From assembly GCF_000003815.2 (NCBI RefSeq), contig NC_049994.1, positions 7,588,424 to 7,652,423 on the forward strand: 64,000 nucleotides of DNA, given 5' to 3'. A model generated the notes under the pieces. That model worked only from the letters and a program-made list of their open reading frames with translations, had not been told where the DNA came from and ran no database searches. Shown piece after piece: positions 10,505 through 22,904 of the stretch. The first letter of the stretch is position 1; every line of letters begins with the position of its first letter. Source of the stretch: Branchiostoma floridae. Lineage: Eukaryota > Chordata > Leptocardii > Amphioxiformes > Branchiostomatidae. The translations under genes were made by a program, and so were the position numbers.

Positions 10505-12858
10505 CTGGAAGAGTCAGGACAAAACAAAAGAATACCGTAAGTTCATTCACCTTTGCGGGGACTTAAGGGGAAAAGGTTTTCGAAATGTTTCTTTTTTAAG
10601 TTTACGGATGAAGCAATTCTGTAGTAAAGACTATTAGGAATATAATTTGTATCTGCAGTGTCATAAATTGACAGCTATAGCAGAAATAAAACCATGAATA
10701 TTTCAAGGTCTATAGAAATTTCTTGTCTTGGTCTTATTAAGGAGTGATTGGGCAACCCTTCCTTTGCATATTATTTGGACCTAAGTTAGATCTGGCCATG
10801 GCTATTGCAGTCCTCAGAGGGACAAAAGATCATGATTATAATTTCATCTGGAAAAGTCTGGAAAAGAAAAAAGTGCGCAGGCTGAGTTTAAGCCTAAGCA
10901 ACTCTAAAAATCTGAAAATCTTAAGAATTGAAATCTCATTGAATCTCAAGAAGCCGTCCTGGAAATAGAGTCGTTATGTCAAAAGTTTCATACATTTGAC
11001 CAAGGAGGTTTGACAAGAGCAACATCTTGAACATTCTGCAAAACAAACAAGCTCTAGGGGACATTCTGCAATCTTACGTAGGACGTCCTGTGATATTTCA
11101 CAGGACTTCACACCGCAGTGTATTCTGCCATATTCTGCATATTTTGTGGCCTGTACTGTACTATTTACGAAATCAGTTGCTACATCCTTGTGTGACAGAA
11201 TCCCATGTTGTATCAGTCGCTTACTGAGCAGAAACTGCACAAAGCACTGGATAAAGCCTACTAATAGTTAAGTAAGAGTATTTAGCTTTATGCTAACAAC
11301 TAATGCACTGTCGCATTGAAATACACACACCAAATAAAGTCATCCGAGATCAAATTCCTAAAATAAAATCATAAACCAGACCGTTAAGAAAATTGATGGA
11401 ATGGATGAAAAATGCTATTCATATCGTGGCATAGAATAGAGACATATTGTCAATAGGAAAAATCTCTCTCAGTCAGTGCATCAAAGGACTGTCAAAACCA
11501 CTTGCTTGATCCACAATTCCTAACAATGAACTGAGCATTAAGAAATCTATGGAAGAAAAAAGTGAATTGGCAACATAATGATAGAACTTTGTAAAAGCTA
11601 GATTATGGGGTCATCAAAAATTCCTTTGAAAAATTTTGACAAATCACGGAGCTTGCATAGCTGCTAGTGTGATGCCGCGGATAAAAAGATGAAGCCAAAA
11701 GCACATGTAAAAACCACCTGCTGTAAGTGATACCTAAGACAAAATTGTGGCATACTTGTGTATATAAGGCTATTAAAGACATACCAGAAGCTCTTAGTAA
11801 TTAAGAATGTAACTCTACATATAAATAAGAGCAATTACTAGTATGATAGTAACCCGATGTCGACCAAAATGGAGGTAGAAAAATGTGACGGAAATAACCA
11901 GCGTGAGAAAAAGCTTGCCAAGGCAAACGCACTCAAACGCCTTTTTGGTACAAAGCACCTGAAATGTGATTTCAGAACAGATCGAATAGTTGGGAAACAC
12001 AATCAGCACCAAGGACAGGGAAACATGTAGGCAAGCGAAATATATGTACTATCTGGATGCTTTGTATAGTGGTAATACTTAAAAGTACCACTGCAATATC
12101 TGGTAAAACAAAGACCTGTTCGCCACATACCTACAAGTGCTGGAAGACAAGTTGCAGAGAGGAAAGTTCAGTTCAGGTAAGAGTGGATGTAAAGTTGGGA
12201 TCTGTCGAGTCGGGAAATTTCCGCGCTTTTAAGCTGTCCGGGAGAGACGTGCGTGCGTCAAGCGCGACCTTCCGTGGGTGCCTCTGGGTGGAGTCAGCGT
12301 GACGGCCACACCCACCCGACATTCGCAATCCCGCCTCTCCTTCATGCATTGATAAGATAGAATAATGCCCTGCGGGAACACCGCCGCCTGGTACTTTTCC
12401 TCTTAGCTTGGGCATGCTGAATACAGCTATCTGTTTCACATCACTCCTTAGTGCTCCAGGTCTCTCTTCTGTGTTTTTCAACAGGTATTGCACTATTTCT
12501 TACAGAGCTGTCTCTAGAACCTGTTGTTTGGTATTAGGATGGAAATTTGCATGCCGGGACAGACAAAAATTTCATCGTGTTAGTCAAATGTAATTGAATA
12601 TTAGTAAACTGATGAAAATGTATTTTGGTAAGCTTAAGATGACAGATTTAAAAACGAAAATTAATGACATTGGCTCCCAAGCAATAAATGGGAACTTCAT
12701 GACTCAAAAGCTAAACTTTATGACTTGAAATTGATGAAAAGCTATTTTTGCAACAAAAGCGATGGGCTCTAAAACAATGAGTGGGATGGAAAAAAACATG
12801 AAAGCTGGAGGCAGTAAAATGGTTATGTCGAGAAAAAATATGTTTACTACTCTTAGTG
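10505..12858. other. No coding gene; possible promoter/5' UTR region
   Basis: No convincing exon. 12180-12420 is unusually CpG-rich for the window (CGAGTCGGG, CGCGCTTTTAAG, GTGCGTGCGTCAAGCGCG). It lies upstream of the minus-strand decarboxylase exon, so it could hold its promoter or untranslated exon; that is only an inference. A single isolated unit of the 26-bp minisatellite (TCAGCACCAAGGACAGGGAA) occurs at 12003-12022. Confidence 0.4.
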
Positions 12859-13353
12859 CAGGGACAGGGAAACAAAGTCAGCACCAGGGACAGGAAAACA
12901 TAGCACCAGGGGCAAGGAAACACAATCAGCACCAAGGACAGAGAAACATAGCACCAGGAACAGGGTAACGTAGTCAGCACCAGGGACAGGGAAACACAGT
13001 CAGCACCAAGGACAAGGGAAACATAGTTAGCACCAGGGGCAGGGAAACACAGTCAGCACCAGAGACAGGGAAACACAGTCAGCACCAGAGACAGGGAAAC
13101 ACAGTCAGCACCAAGGACAGGGAAACACAGTCAGCACCAAGGACAGGGAAACACAGTCAGCACCAAGGACAGGGAAACACAGTCAGCACCAGAGACAGGG
13201 AAACACAGTCAGCACCAAGGACAGGGAAACACAGTCAGCACCATGGACAGGGAAACAGTCAGCACCAAGGACAGGGAAACACAGTCAGCACCAGAGACAG
13301 GGAAACACAGTCAGCACCAAGGACAGAGGAAACTTTTATCACCAGTGGCAGGA
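12859..13353. repeat. 26-bp minisatellite, ~20 units
   Basis: About twenty tandem copies of a 26-bp unit built from CAGCACCAAGGACAGG plus GAAACACAGT. The central units (13030-13320) are almost identical except for AAGG/AGAG/ATGG variants, while the edges are diverged. The 68-codon frame at 12762-12968 is the array read in one frame (repeated QHQGQ/NIAPG). Confidence 0.95.
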
Positions 13354-13471
13354 AAACACTTTAATTGTTTGTTCCTTTGGGCCCTATAGCTAGTTGCACT
13401 TGTACAGTTTTCTTGCTGTTTCAGTAGCAGGGGATATTTTACACTGACTAGACATTCCCTTCACCTCATTG

Positions 13472-13632
13472 AATGTGGGACCCCCATTTTACACCCCTTC
13501 TGAAAGACGGGTGCAGCCCTAACTGATGAGATGCCCTACCCAGGATTGAACTGTGGTCTCCCAGTTACAAACTATTTGGAACCAGGAGCTCAACTGCAAA
13601 GCTGCTACCAGTTGAGCTACAGGGACATACTC
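13472..13632 (-). repeat. tRNA-derived SINE, family A, copy 2
   Basis: Read on the minus strand: CCCTGTAGCTCAACTGGTAG (A-box), AGCTTTGCAGTTGAGCTCC, a GGGAGACCACAGTTCAATCC B-box segment, then GGGCATCTCATC, AGTTAGGGCTGCACCCGTC and a GTAAAATGGGGGTCCC tail. It is the longest well-preserved copy of the family here. Confidence 0.8.
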
Positions 13633-14158
13633 CTCAAAAATAGATAAATATTTCACAACCAAGAATATAAATTAGTGTGGCCAACTAACTTTCACCATTA
13701 CCTAGTATTCAAATCAACCCAAGTTTGGTGTCCAATCGGATCACATTTATCCTACAACCATATATTATAAAAGATATGACTACAAGACAGTCTACTCAGC
13801 AGAAACTTTATTTGATCTGAAGATTACTACAGTCACTGTAACATTTTTATTAAACTTTTAATATCAAAGGCTTTGTCAGCTTGATATCTGGGACTCGACC
13901 GGCGTCATCAACAGAGGGAGGGGCTGACTCGGAGCAGTGAGGGTCCGTAAAACGACTCGAGACGAATTTTCAATAAACCGCACGATAAGGGACAGTCATG
14001 TGATTGGGCAAAGACATGATGATTTATAGGCAGAAACTTTGTAGAGGTGACATTGCTAAAAACGCTCTCTTGTACGATTTTAGCACCTTTGATGACTTCC
14101 TACAGGTAGTTATATGTGGCCTGGGATTTGATTTTGGTCATTGTATCACTGTGTTGTA

Positions 14159-14369
14159 TACTGTAAATGTAGAAATGTTCGCGGTGGTTCTATGCTCGTG
14201 GTTTTTGGGGTGGCCACTTTGACCCGAACTTAAAACTACCGTGAACATTTTTCCCTTATAGTTTTTGACTACAGTCTATGTCGTTCCACAAATTTAAAAC
14301 CACTGTGAAAACTCCATTTTCCCGCTTACGCGAAAGTAAATCCCCGCAAACTTACATGCATATACAGTA
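14159..14369. mobile_element. MITE family 2, copy 2
   Basis: Starts TACTGTAAATGTAGAAATG and TTCGCGGTGG, ends with CCCCGCAAACTTACATGCA and TATACAGTA. Inner blocks (CGTGGTTTTTGGGG against AACCACTGTGAA) mirror the 3161-3356 copy. Confidence 0.7.
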
Positions 14370-14552
14370 ACTAGTGGTCTACACACTCAGGTACTTGCAA
14401 CTCCTGGTTCAAAATTTGTTGAGCTTTAAGCAGCTCAGATCTGGATATGACTGGAGACAATTGTCGATCCGTTTGGATGTGTATGGAAAAAAAGTAAAGT
14501 TTATAAAGTTTCCTTGGTAAGGCTTGAATAGCAGGAGCGGAGCCCTTACAAT

Positions 14553-14993
14553 TAGGGGTGGATACCAGTACAAAACTGGCTTATTGTGTTAGACCGGTCT
14601 GGAAAAAACAGACCTGAAAAAACAACAACAGTAGACCAGATTTTGGACCAATTGAAAAATGAACAGATTATACCAGCAGGCGTTCATGTATTTTTGGACT
14701 TACTGGTCCAAGAAAATAACAACAGCGAAGAAGATGAGAGTTGATAGTCATTTTTACTAAGTTTCCACAGTCAAACTTTGTCTAAGGTAACGGCAGCAAT
14801 TGGTGTTGTTTACACAAAGACAGGATTTCTAATGCCAGTAGAAGTTGGATACTTTGGCAAATGGACCATCGTTTTGAGTATCACCTATTCACAAGTGCTC
14901 CCATACAATCAGGTTCAGGTCCGGACCTGGCCCTGATCCTCTGGACCTGGATCGTTACCTCACGGGACCTTTTTGTGTCAGTACCCAACCCTA
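14553..14993. mobile_element. hAT-type MITE (TAGGG...GGTACC family), copy 1, with TSD
   Basis: 441 bp. Left end TAGGGGTGGATACCAGTAC, right end GTACCCAACCCTA, inverted relative to each other. The flanks are CTTACAAT (14545-14552) and CTCACAAT (14994-15001), an 8-bp target-site duplication with one mismatch. The 8-bp TSD and TAGGG termini fit the hAT superfamily (established hallmarks). Internal GACCAGATTTTGGACCAATT and the GGACCTG-rich blocks match the copies at 42093 and 59310. Noncoding. Confidence 0.8.
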
Positions 14994-15162
14994 CTCACAA
15001 TGCACAAAGGCGTGGTAGGCTGAACTCATGCCTGACTGAATACCTGAAGTGAATCTTCTCTGTTTTTAAACGCCATGACCATCCTTTAAGTCTCTCACTG
15101 TCAGGGGCTAATTGGTCCCCCTAATCTTCTGATCAGTAGGGGCTCCTTAAATGGTATGTCCC

Positions 15163-16301
15163 CTGGGGTCCCACTAAATACCGAAAACAACTGAAAACAA
15201 CTTTCACAAAATACCGAAAACAACCGAAAACTACCAAAAACCGAAAACAACTCTCACTAAATACCGAAAACAACCGAAGACAACTTTCACTAAATAACAA
15301 AAACAACCGAAAACAACTTGAAACTACCGAAAACAACTGAAAACAACTCGTCACAACCATAAACAACAGACAATCATTTCCATGGGCTATCATCTAATAA
15401 TTTTGACTTTATTTTGGACAGGAGTTAGGCTAGAATAGGCTTGTTTGACGACCCATGTTATTAATATAATATTAGTAATAATTAAGTCAACAATCTCCTT
15501 TGCCTGTTCGAATATATTGATGTTCGAATTCAGATTCACGGATCCTGTCACGGGGACTGCTTGGTCAACTTGCATTCATCAATGGATATCTATACTACTT
15601 GGCATCTATTTTGTAACTCCAAGCAGAGGTAACGGTAGGGGCAGGGTGTAGTATTGGCCACAACAAGAAATCACAGTCACTGCTATCTCCCGACGAAACC
15701 TATGCTTGGAAAATAGGTTTGCTTATTAGTTACAGCTGGCAAATTCTGCTGTCTATGTAGCTAATGTGTACTACATATTTTTTCTAGCAACCAAAACAAT
15801 CTAGTTTATTTCTTGCTCAATTATAACGCATTTCCGCTGCCACAACAAATCGGTTTAAATGGAACAACGGAACAACCACAAACGTGTATTACCACATAGG
15901 CCCCATATTCCGGATTGAATAACTAAATGATCAAAATAAGGATTCTGCTCTACACCATAAAACAGTGTGTGATTGATGGAAAGGTGTTTTCACCGGCTAC
16001 ATCGCCTTTGCTGGAAGAATCCTTCCTTCAGAATCACCCCATTCTCTCCCTCGGCAGTGAAGAAAATAATTCGATAGTAACCAGTAGATGAAGATAAAAT
16101 AGACATTACGAGTTGTTTTCCGGCTGTTTTCGAGTTCTGATCTGTTGTTCATGATTGTTTTGATATGTTTTAGGCGTTTTCGAGTTTTTTCAGTATTTTT
16201 CGAGTTGTTTTTGGTTGTTTTCAGTAGATTTCAAATAGTTTTTGGTAGATTTCAAGTTGTTTTTGGTTGTTTTCGGTATTTAGTGAGACCGTCCCCTAAG
16301 A
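15163..16301. mobile_element. Fold-back-like element with ~200-bp repetitive inverted arms
   Basis: The left arm (15163-15365) is built of repeated ACCGAAAACAACT units. The right arm (~16108-16301) is the inverse (AGTTGTTTTCGGT units). Outer ends match as GGGGTCCCACTAAATACC on the left against GGTATTTAGTGAGACCGTC plus CCC on the right. The ~740-bp centre has no coding frame. Long inverted arms made of short direct subrepeats are typical of fold-back DNA elements. The AT-rich interior contains one POL-free, gene-free stretch. Confidence 0.75.
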
Positions 16302-18830
16302 TGGGCTAATTACTGTCACACTGAAGGCTACTTATGGCCATAATGAACTGCACATGTCACCAAAAAATTCTAATCTTTGGAAACACTCAGTGTCAATCTT
16401 TTTCATATGAGGGTAGGATACGATAATCATGAACTTTTTTGTAAAGTATTTTGTAAAGTATCGACAAACTTAGGTTATTCTCCATCTAAAACTTTACAAC
16501 TATGGTAAGAATTTTACACAGACTATGGTGAAATGTCAAATCAATAGACACCCCACTGAGAAATGACACAGAACGGTGATCTGCCATGTGTGGCCATGTT
16601 TTGGTTTGAAAGATCAGAATTTGAACATGTTTGTATGCAACAAAAATGTTGTAACAATTCCCTCCCAGAATATTGGTAATATGGAAGAAACTAAGTTTGT
16701 ATGATGAAATGATTGTAGTAACAATAATCCCTCGACCCTGAATTTTGGGATCGTTATGTAACTGTGTAACCGAACGACAAGAAAAATTCTACAATACAAT
16801 ACTAGACTATGTAATACTAGTACATGCTCAAAGGAATGATTAAAAGGAGTTCACCAAAATGGTCACTCTAGACCATTAGGCCACTATATAGGCGGTAGTC
16901 TTTGGGTATCACTCAGTGAAGAAAGAATCTAAGACACTGCAGCCATAAAGTGGGCAGGTGGTCCATAAAGAATGTCAAAGGGTGATTAGTAGACTAATAG
17001 TACGACTGCACTCACCTGTGCTCTAGGCCTCAGAAGAACGCCTGCCTATATCAGACTTTGTTGTGCTGCAACAGTTCGAACAGTGAAACAGTGATTTTCG
17101 AACGGCCAAGAGTTGGGGGTCGACCCAGCCTTTCACACCCATGTATAATACTCTGACTGGCGTATCTTTATTGCCATGAAATTGGCTATAACAAGAAGCC
17201 TGTGGCTACTCTAGAGAGGTTATGTCGGTCACAAGACAACAAGAGTATTTATAGAACAATAGTGAGTGAAAAGACAGGGCAAATAGGTCACCATGACTTG
17301 CATAATTACAAATCCCTACCGGACCTTTGCTTGGAATTGAGCAACTGTTGGCATAAGATAAATGAATGAATAAAAAAGCTCTTGTTTCAGCCAAAAACGG
17401 ACGACTTTTCTTTTCATAATTTTTCTTAATTATATTGAATTTTCCTCTGTAGGTCTATTTAAAGAATCTTATGTAATGAAGATGGCACCCCCTATTTGTC
17501 AGTGGTTGAGCCCTATTATAGGTACTTATGCGATAAATGAGGCGTGACAATCACAGGACATGAGAAGAAAGGAAGGTAGTTTACTTTGCACAATTTCCTA
17601 GTCGTTTTGGAGGATTAAAAAGGTCTTCTCAGCAAAAAGAAACTTTCTCCTAACCATTGAAGAAGGCCACCTGAGTGTCACACATACAATGTCATGTGAT
17701 CTGGTTTTGTACTAACTTTCAAACAAGCAGTTTGCTGTCGAAATAATGACAAATACCGGGTCATACATAAATGACAACAGGGTCTTATTTTAGTAAGCTG
17801 CATCTTCTTATTGACTTCGTTTCTGATTTACTTGTCTAAAATAGATGTCAAAATGAAAATCCTATAACTTGAAAGCCAGTGTCGTAATAGTCGAGGAAAG
17901 TTGCAAGTAGCAATCAAATTTCTTTACTAAACACCCCTACTACCCAGTTAGAATGGAAGAGTCTAAGGGCACTCCGAGTGCCGGCCTGTGCAAACTTTCC
18001 CACGACTAAACCACTTGTTGTAGACAATAGGGGGAGGGGTTACATGGCTTTGTTTACACAGCTAAGCTTATGAGAGGCTTGAGCCAAACCACATGCCTAA
18101 AACCCACATGATAACAGGAACTAGCAAAACACAAACCACCAAGGCAAAGAAATAAAGCTGGTCTTGTGGTTCTTGTTGTTGACTCTTCTACCGTACTGTA
18201 AATCGTACAAAGCAGCAGCAAAACAAGAAACATAACGTTATATGCCATATCTTGCAAAAAAAGATAGATGTATAGGAAACCAGATAACATTACTAAATCA
18301 TGCAGAATGCCAACTAGAAAGTCAATTCCAAAGTCAAAGAAAAAGATGAAAGAACAAAAATTTAAAGTAAAGTCTATGGTTTGGTATACAGTATTCTTTG
18401 TGTTTATCATTTGTTCAACCAACTTTAATGAAGGCAATTTTTTTTTAATGCATGCATCAGTTTTGAGTTCCCAGAGAAGTTGTCATATAGTCATGTCAAC
18501 ATGGCCTAATCCTTCCAGACTATGGTCAATATCAATAAATGAACAAAGAGAGAACAAAAGTAAAACAAGCCTGGGCCACACATATAAGTGTGAAGTCTGT
18601 GACGAAGTTTGAATAAGATTCAAAGTTAGGAAAATGAATTTATACAATTCCCAGACTCCAACCAGCAAATTTATGGGGGAAAACAGATAAGTTTCCCCAG
18701 TGAAACCTAGCCCCCACCAGGCCTTGCTATGTGGGTATGAATCATACAGTTCCGATTGAATACTAGTAATTGGCAACCTTCAGTACATTTTCAGTAAATC
18801 AGCTTTTACTGGCTTACTGAAGCATTACTG
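16302..18830. other. No gene seen
   Basis: No support for exons. The 127-codon minus-strand frame at 18054-18437 reads as hydrophobic low-complexity sequence without homology I recognise. 18831-19000 holds degenerate TTACTGACATTTACTG words. Confidence 0.4.
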
Positions 18831-19000
18831 CCAAGTATGTACACATGTATGCTTCTTTCTTTCACTGTCAGTACAGTACTGGAATTCATCTGGCAATCGC
18901 TGACATTTACTGTTAGCCTCTGCTCAATTACTGACATCTACTATTAGCTTCTGGTCAATTACTGACATTTACTGACAGTCTTCTCAATACTGTCGATCAG

Positions 19001-19151
19001 GTGGTTTTATAGATAACTTGTTTGACCAATCAGAGCATTTAAAAGTAAACATGTGATTGGTCCATTTGTACTTCAATTTGGTGCCTTTATAAATGACTTG
19101 TCTGACCAATCATAGCAGTTGCAACCAGTGATTGGTCCATTTGTACTTCAA
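19001..19151. promoter_or_regulatory. Two tandem ~75-bp units with inverted CCAAT-box pairs
   Basis: 19001-19076 and 19080-19151 share TTTATA(G/A)AT, ACTTGT(T/C)TGACCAATCA, GTGATTGGTCCATTTGTAC and TTCAA. Each unit contains ACCAATCA and, ~30 bp on, the inverted GATTGGTC, i.e. four CCAAT/NF-Y-type motifs in 150 bp. A YY1-like CAAGATGG follows at 19170. A promoter role is an inference; it may also be a repeat. Confidence 0.45.
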
Positions 19152-19324
19152 ACCAGTTCCTCCATTTTCAAGATGGAACCATGTTGCCCTCAAGGTGCTG
19201 TGGCAAACCGATTATTTGACAGAGTAGCGCAACAACCTTACACTGATAACTCTCACACGATTCCCTTCTGCATAATTGTGCAGGAAACAACCTGTCTATA
19301 GCTAATCCTTGCTTGATCCACATT

Positions 19325-19401
19325 TAGTGAGCTTAGTGGGGTTTTACTTACATTTGCATTGTTCAACTAAGCTCACTACATGATGCCGTCAATGCAAATG
19401 T
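19325..19401. promoter_or_regulatory. Hairpin pair with two inverted octamer motifs
   Basis: A perfect 12-bp inverted repeat TAGTGAGCTTAG (19325-19336) / CTAAGCTCACTA (~19368-19379) interlocks with a second pair, ACATTTGCATTG (~19350) and CAATGCAAATGT (~19390). The latter contains ATTTGCAT and ATGCAAAT, perfect POU/octamer sequences. Function unknown. Confidence 0.4.
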
Positions 19402-20386
19402 AGTGATAGACGTTCAACTGAGAGATATAATAAACTGCATGTAACATTACTGGATGTCAGTATGAAGTTCCCAAATGTACAGTGTGAAGTTCCCAAAGGT
19501 CCCCTGAATTTACAAAATACCTTCTATAGGTGTATTAACACAAATTAGCTTTGTAGAGTCCTGTTACATTTAAATCAAATTTTTGACACAAGAAAAAATA
19601 TGCATGGGTTGAAATTTTGCATATTTTACTTACATTTCTTTACACTTACATGTAACGTTGTGTTATGTGACATATAGATTTCCCTTGAACCAAATTCTAC
19701 AATGTATGGGATAAGACAAAAGATACATTTTGTACATCATCAACAAAAAAGTAAGTTGAAGCATTACTATGAACATGATTTAAAAACTATAACCTACAAT
19801 TTATGAAAATCTTCCTTTTCTACGCACCCCTTCAGTATAGAAAATCGAATAGTCCTGAGCCTTGGAGGGTTTATCAATTTTTTTTATTTAGTGATCTCGT
19901 AAATGTGCACACAGCATCTTTTTATAATCATATCTTATTTTCAGATATCTTGTCAAACTAAAATGACAAGTTAGCAATTTACTTTTGAACGAGCGACGAG
20001 GTAAATGGACTTGCAACGACGGTCTGAAAAGAAATGCGAAGGACAAGGCTTGAAATGACTACCATTTTAAATAATAACACGCTACAATAATTCCTGGTTA
20101 TGTAACGTATAATCAAAAGAAAATTCATTTCATCCACGCCGATTTGAATGGTGAGAATCATTCTTTAAACACCTCAATAAAAAAAGAAACTCTTTCACAT
20201 GAAGTTGTTAACTACGTCCTTCCCGAAAGGTGACGGTACTTCTCAGTCTTATAAAGTATTTTATCAGTCGTGTGTCATTTGTGTTCCGTCTTTCAGTGCG
20301 AATTAAGTTCGGATTGAGCCATGATAGAGTAATGAAACTTGCTCGCGTCAGTGCTAACATGTGAGCTTCCCCCCACTGCGTACCAA

Positions 20387-20536
20387 TCATGTGCCTATCG
20401 TTTCATTGACGACATCGGCGTTGTTAAATAGCCCTCGGATCTCGTAGACGGGAATGCCTAATGCGGCTCTCACCACCTGTATGTAGAAGATAAGGTGGCG
20501 AGGCTGCGGTCTCAAGCTCACTAGCTTATCTTTCAT
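20387..20536 (-). CDS. Possible short exon, unrecognised
   Basis: A 49-codon minus-strand frame from ATG 20536 to TGA 20387, preceded by an acceptor-like GTGGTATTACAG. It reads MKDKLVSLRPQPRHLIFYIQ then VVRAALGIPVYEIRGLFNNA and further, with balanced composition, unlike the chance frames around it. A second acceptor-like CTTCTACATACAG and a donor-like GTGAGA lie inside, so exon limits are uncertain. No family recognised. The interval 19402-20386 and the bases up to the satellite at 20581 otherwise show nothing. Confidence 0.2.
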   Translation of the reverse strand: MKDKLVSLRPQPRHLIFYIQVVRAALGIPVYEIRGLFNNADVVNETIGT

Positions 20537-20580
20537 CTGTAATACCACCAGGAACAGCCGTGAAATGGGGGAAAATAGCG

Positions 20581-22860
20581 GTGTAATTAATGACAGGGTA
20601 TCAACGCTACCGCGTCTGTCACTAGGGAGAGGAAGTTACGTATGTGTAGGGGGGAGGAGGACACGTGTATGAATGGTCCGGGAACTTTCTTTCATCTGAT
20701 ATGGGGACGTCCCCAAGAAGACCGCTAACTTCGCAAAAACTACAGGAGAGACTTTGAATTTGATCCAGTTGTTTCAAGACTTTTCTCCGTGTTTTGGGGC
20801 TTGGAAAGGGCATAGTAAGTACATTTTATGGATGACTTCGGCGCGTGCGTTGGGTAACTTTGCAAAAACTACCGGAGAGCCTTGAAATTTGTTTCGGTTG
20901 TTTCAAGGCTTTTGACAGGGTATCAGCGCTACCGCGTCTGTCACTAGGGAGAGGAAGTTGCGTATGTGTAGGGGGGAGGAGGACACGTGTATGAATAGTC
21001 CGGAAACTTTAAATTTCTTTCATCTGATACGGGCACGTCCGCAAGAAGACGGCAAGTGCCCGCGCTAACTTCGCAAAAACTTACCGGAGAGCCTTTAAAT
21101 TTGCTCCAGTTGTTTCAAGGCCTTTCTCCTTGCTTTGGGGCTTATAGATTTTCGCCACCGTTTTTGTCACAATGCCATACGAAGTACATTTTATGGATGG
21201 CGCATTGGGTAACTTCGAAAAAATTACCGGAGAGCCTTTAAATTTGCTTCCGAATCGGTTGTTTCAAGGCCTTTGACATGGTATCAGCGCTACCGCCTCT
21301 GTCACTAGGGAGAGGAAGTGACGTATGTGTAGGGGGGAGGAGGACACGTGTATGAATGGTCCGGGAACTTTCTTTCATCTGATACGGGCACGTCCGCAAG
21401 AAGACGGCAAGTGCCCGCGCTAACTTCGCAAAAACTACCGGAGAGCCTTTAAATTTGTTCCGATTGTTTCGTGGCTTTTCTGTATTTTGTGGCTTACAGT
21501 TTTTCGCTACCATTTTTGTCACGTTAAAGGGCATAGTAAGTACATTTTATGGATGACTTCGGCGCGTGCGTTGGGTAACTTTGCAAAAACTACCGGGGAG
21601 CCTTGAAATTTGCTTCGGTTGTTTCAAGGTTTTTGACAGGGTATTAGCGCTACCGCGTCTGTCACTAGGGAGAGGAAGTTGCGTATGTGTAGGGGGGAGG
21701 AGGACACGTGTATGAATGTTCCGGGAACTTTCTTTCATCTGATATGGGGACGTCCGCAAGAAGACGGCAAGTGCCCGCGCTAACTTCGCAAACTACCGGA
21801 GAGCCTTTAAATTTGCTCCGGTTGTTTCCAGGCTTTTCTCCGTGTTTTGGGGCTTACAGTTTTTCGCTACCATTTTTGTCACGTAAGGCCATAGCAAGTA
21901 CATTTTATGGATGACATCGACGCGACTACCGGAGAGCCTTTAAATTTGCTCCGATTGTTTAAAGGCTTTTGACAGGGTATCAACGCTACCGTGTCTGTCA
22001 CTAGGGAGAGGAAGTTACGCATGTGTAAGGGGCGAGGAGGACACGTGTATGAATGGTCCGGAAACTTTCTTTCATCTGATACGGGCACGTCCGCAAGAAG
22101 ACCGCTAACTTCGCAAAAACTACCGGAGAGGCTTTGAATTTGATCCGGTTGTTTCAAGGCTTTTTTCCGTGTTTTGGGGCTTACAGTTTTTCGCTACCAT
22201 TTTTGTCACGTAAGGCTATAGAAAGTACATTTTATGGATGGCATCGGCGCGCGCGTTGGGTAACTTCGCAAAAACTACCGGAGAGCCTTTAATTTTGCTT
22301 CCGAATCGGTTGTTTCAATGCAGGGTATCAGCGCTACGGTGTCTGTCACTAGGGAGAGGAAGTTGCGTATGTTTAGTGGGGAGGAGGACACGTGTATGAA
22401 TGGTCCGGGAACTTTCTTTCATCTGATATGGGGACGTCCGCAAGAAGACCGCTAACTTCGCAAACTACCGGAGAGCCATTAAATTTGCTCCGGTTGTTTC
22501 CAGGCTTTTCTCCGTGTTTTGGGGCTTACAGTTTTTCGCTACCATTTTTGTCACGTAAGGCCATAGCAAGTACATTGTATGGATGGCATCGACGCGCGTT
22601 GGGCAACTTTGAAAAACTACAGGAGAGCCTTTAAATTTGCTCCGGTTTTGAGGGCTTGCAGTTTTTCGCTACCATTTGTTGTCACGTTAAAGGGCACAGC
22701 AAGTACATTTTATGGATGACATCGACGCGCGCGTTGGTCAAAAACTACCGGAGAGTCTTTAAGTTTGCTTCGGTTGTCTCCTGGTTTTCAGTAGTTTTTC
22801 GCTACCCATTTTTTTGTCGCGTAAGACCATAGCAAGTACATTTTATGAATGACATTGAGT
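20581..22860. repeat. ~350-bp satellite array, about six units
   Basis: Units start with GACAGGGTATCA(A/G)CGCTACC at about 20591, 20914, 21275, 21635, 21971 and 22321. Period 323-362 bp. Each unit then has CTGTCACTAGGGAGAGGAAG, GGGGGGAGGAGGACACGTG, GGTCCGGGAACTTTCTTTCA, GGACGTCCGCAAGAAGAC, ACTACCGGAGAGCCTTTAAA (often twice), TTTTTCGCTACCATTTTTGT and the MITE-family-3 end CATAGCAAGTACATTTTATG. The array decays to partial units after ~22620. Open frames of 60-98 codons on both strands recur in each unit but are interrupted differently and are not genes. Confidence 0.9.
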
Positions 22861-22904
22861 TTCACCTGAGTTCGCCTCCGGATGTGGTCAACATTACAAC
22901 AAAT

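Noticed and set aside
10098-10637. 179- and 130-codon + strand frames
   Set aside because: Antisense shadows of the decarboxylase exon, which has family motifs on the minus strand.
12859-13353. CRISPR-like regular repeats
   Set aside because: Units are directly adjacent with no unique spacers; a eukaryotic minisatellite.
18054-18437. 127-codon hydrophobic minus-strand frame that looks like a membrane protein
   Set aside because: AT-rich low-complexity origin (T/A-rich codons give Phe/Leu/Ile/Tyr), no splice context and no family motif.
20622-22634. Recurring 60-98-codon frames in the satellite
   Set aside because: They repeat with the satellite unit, are broken differently in each unit and lie on both strands.
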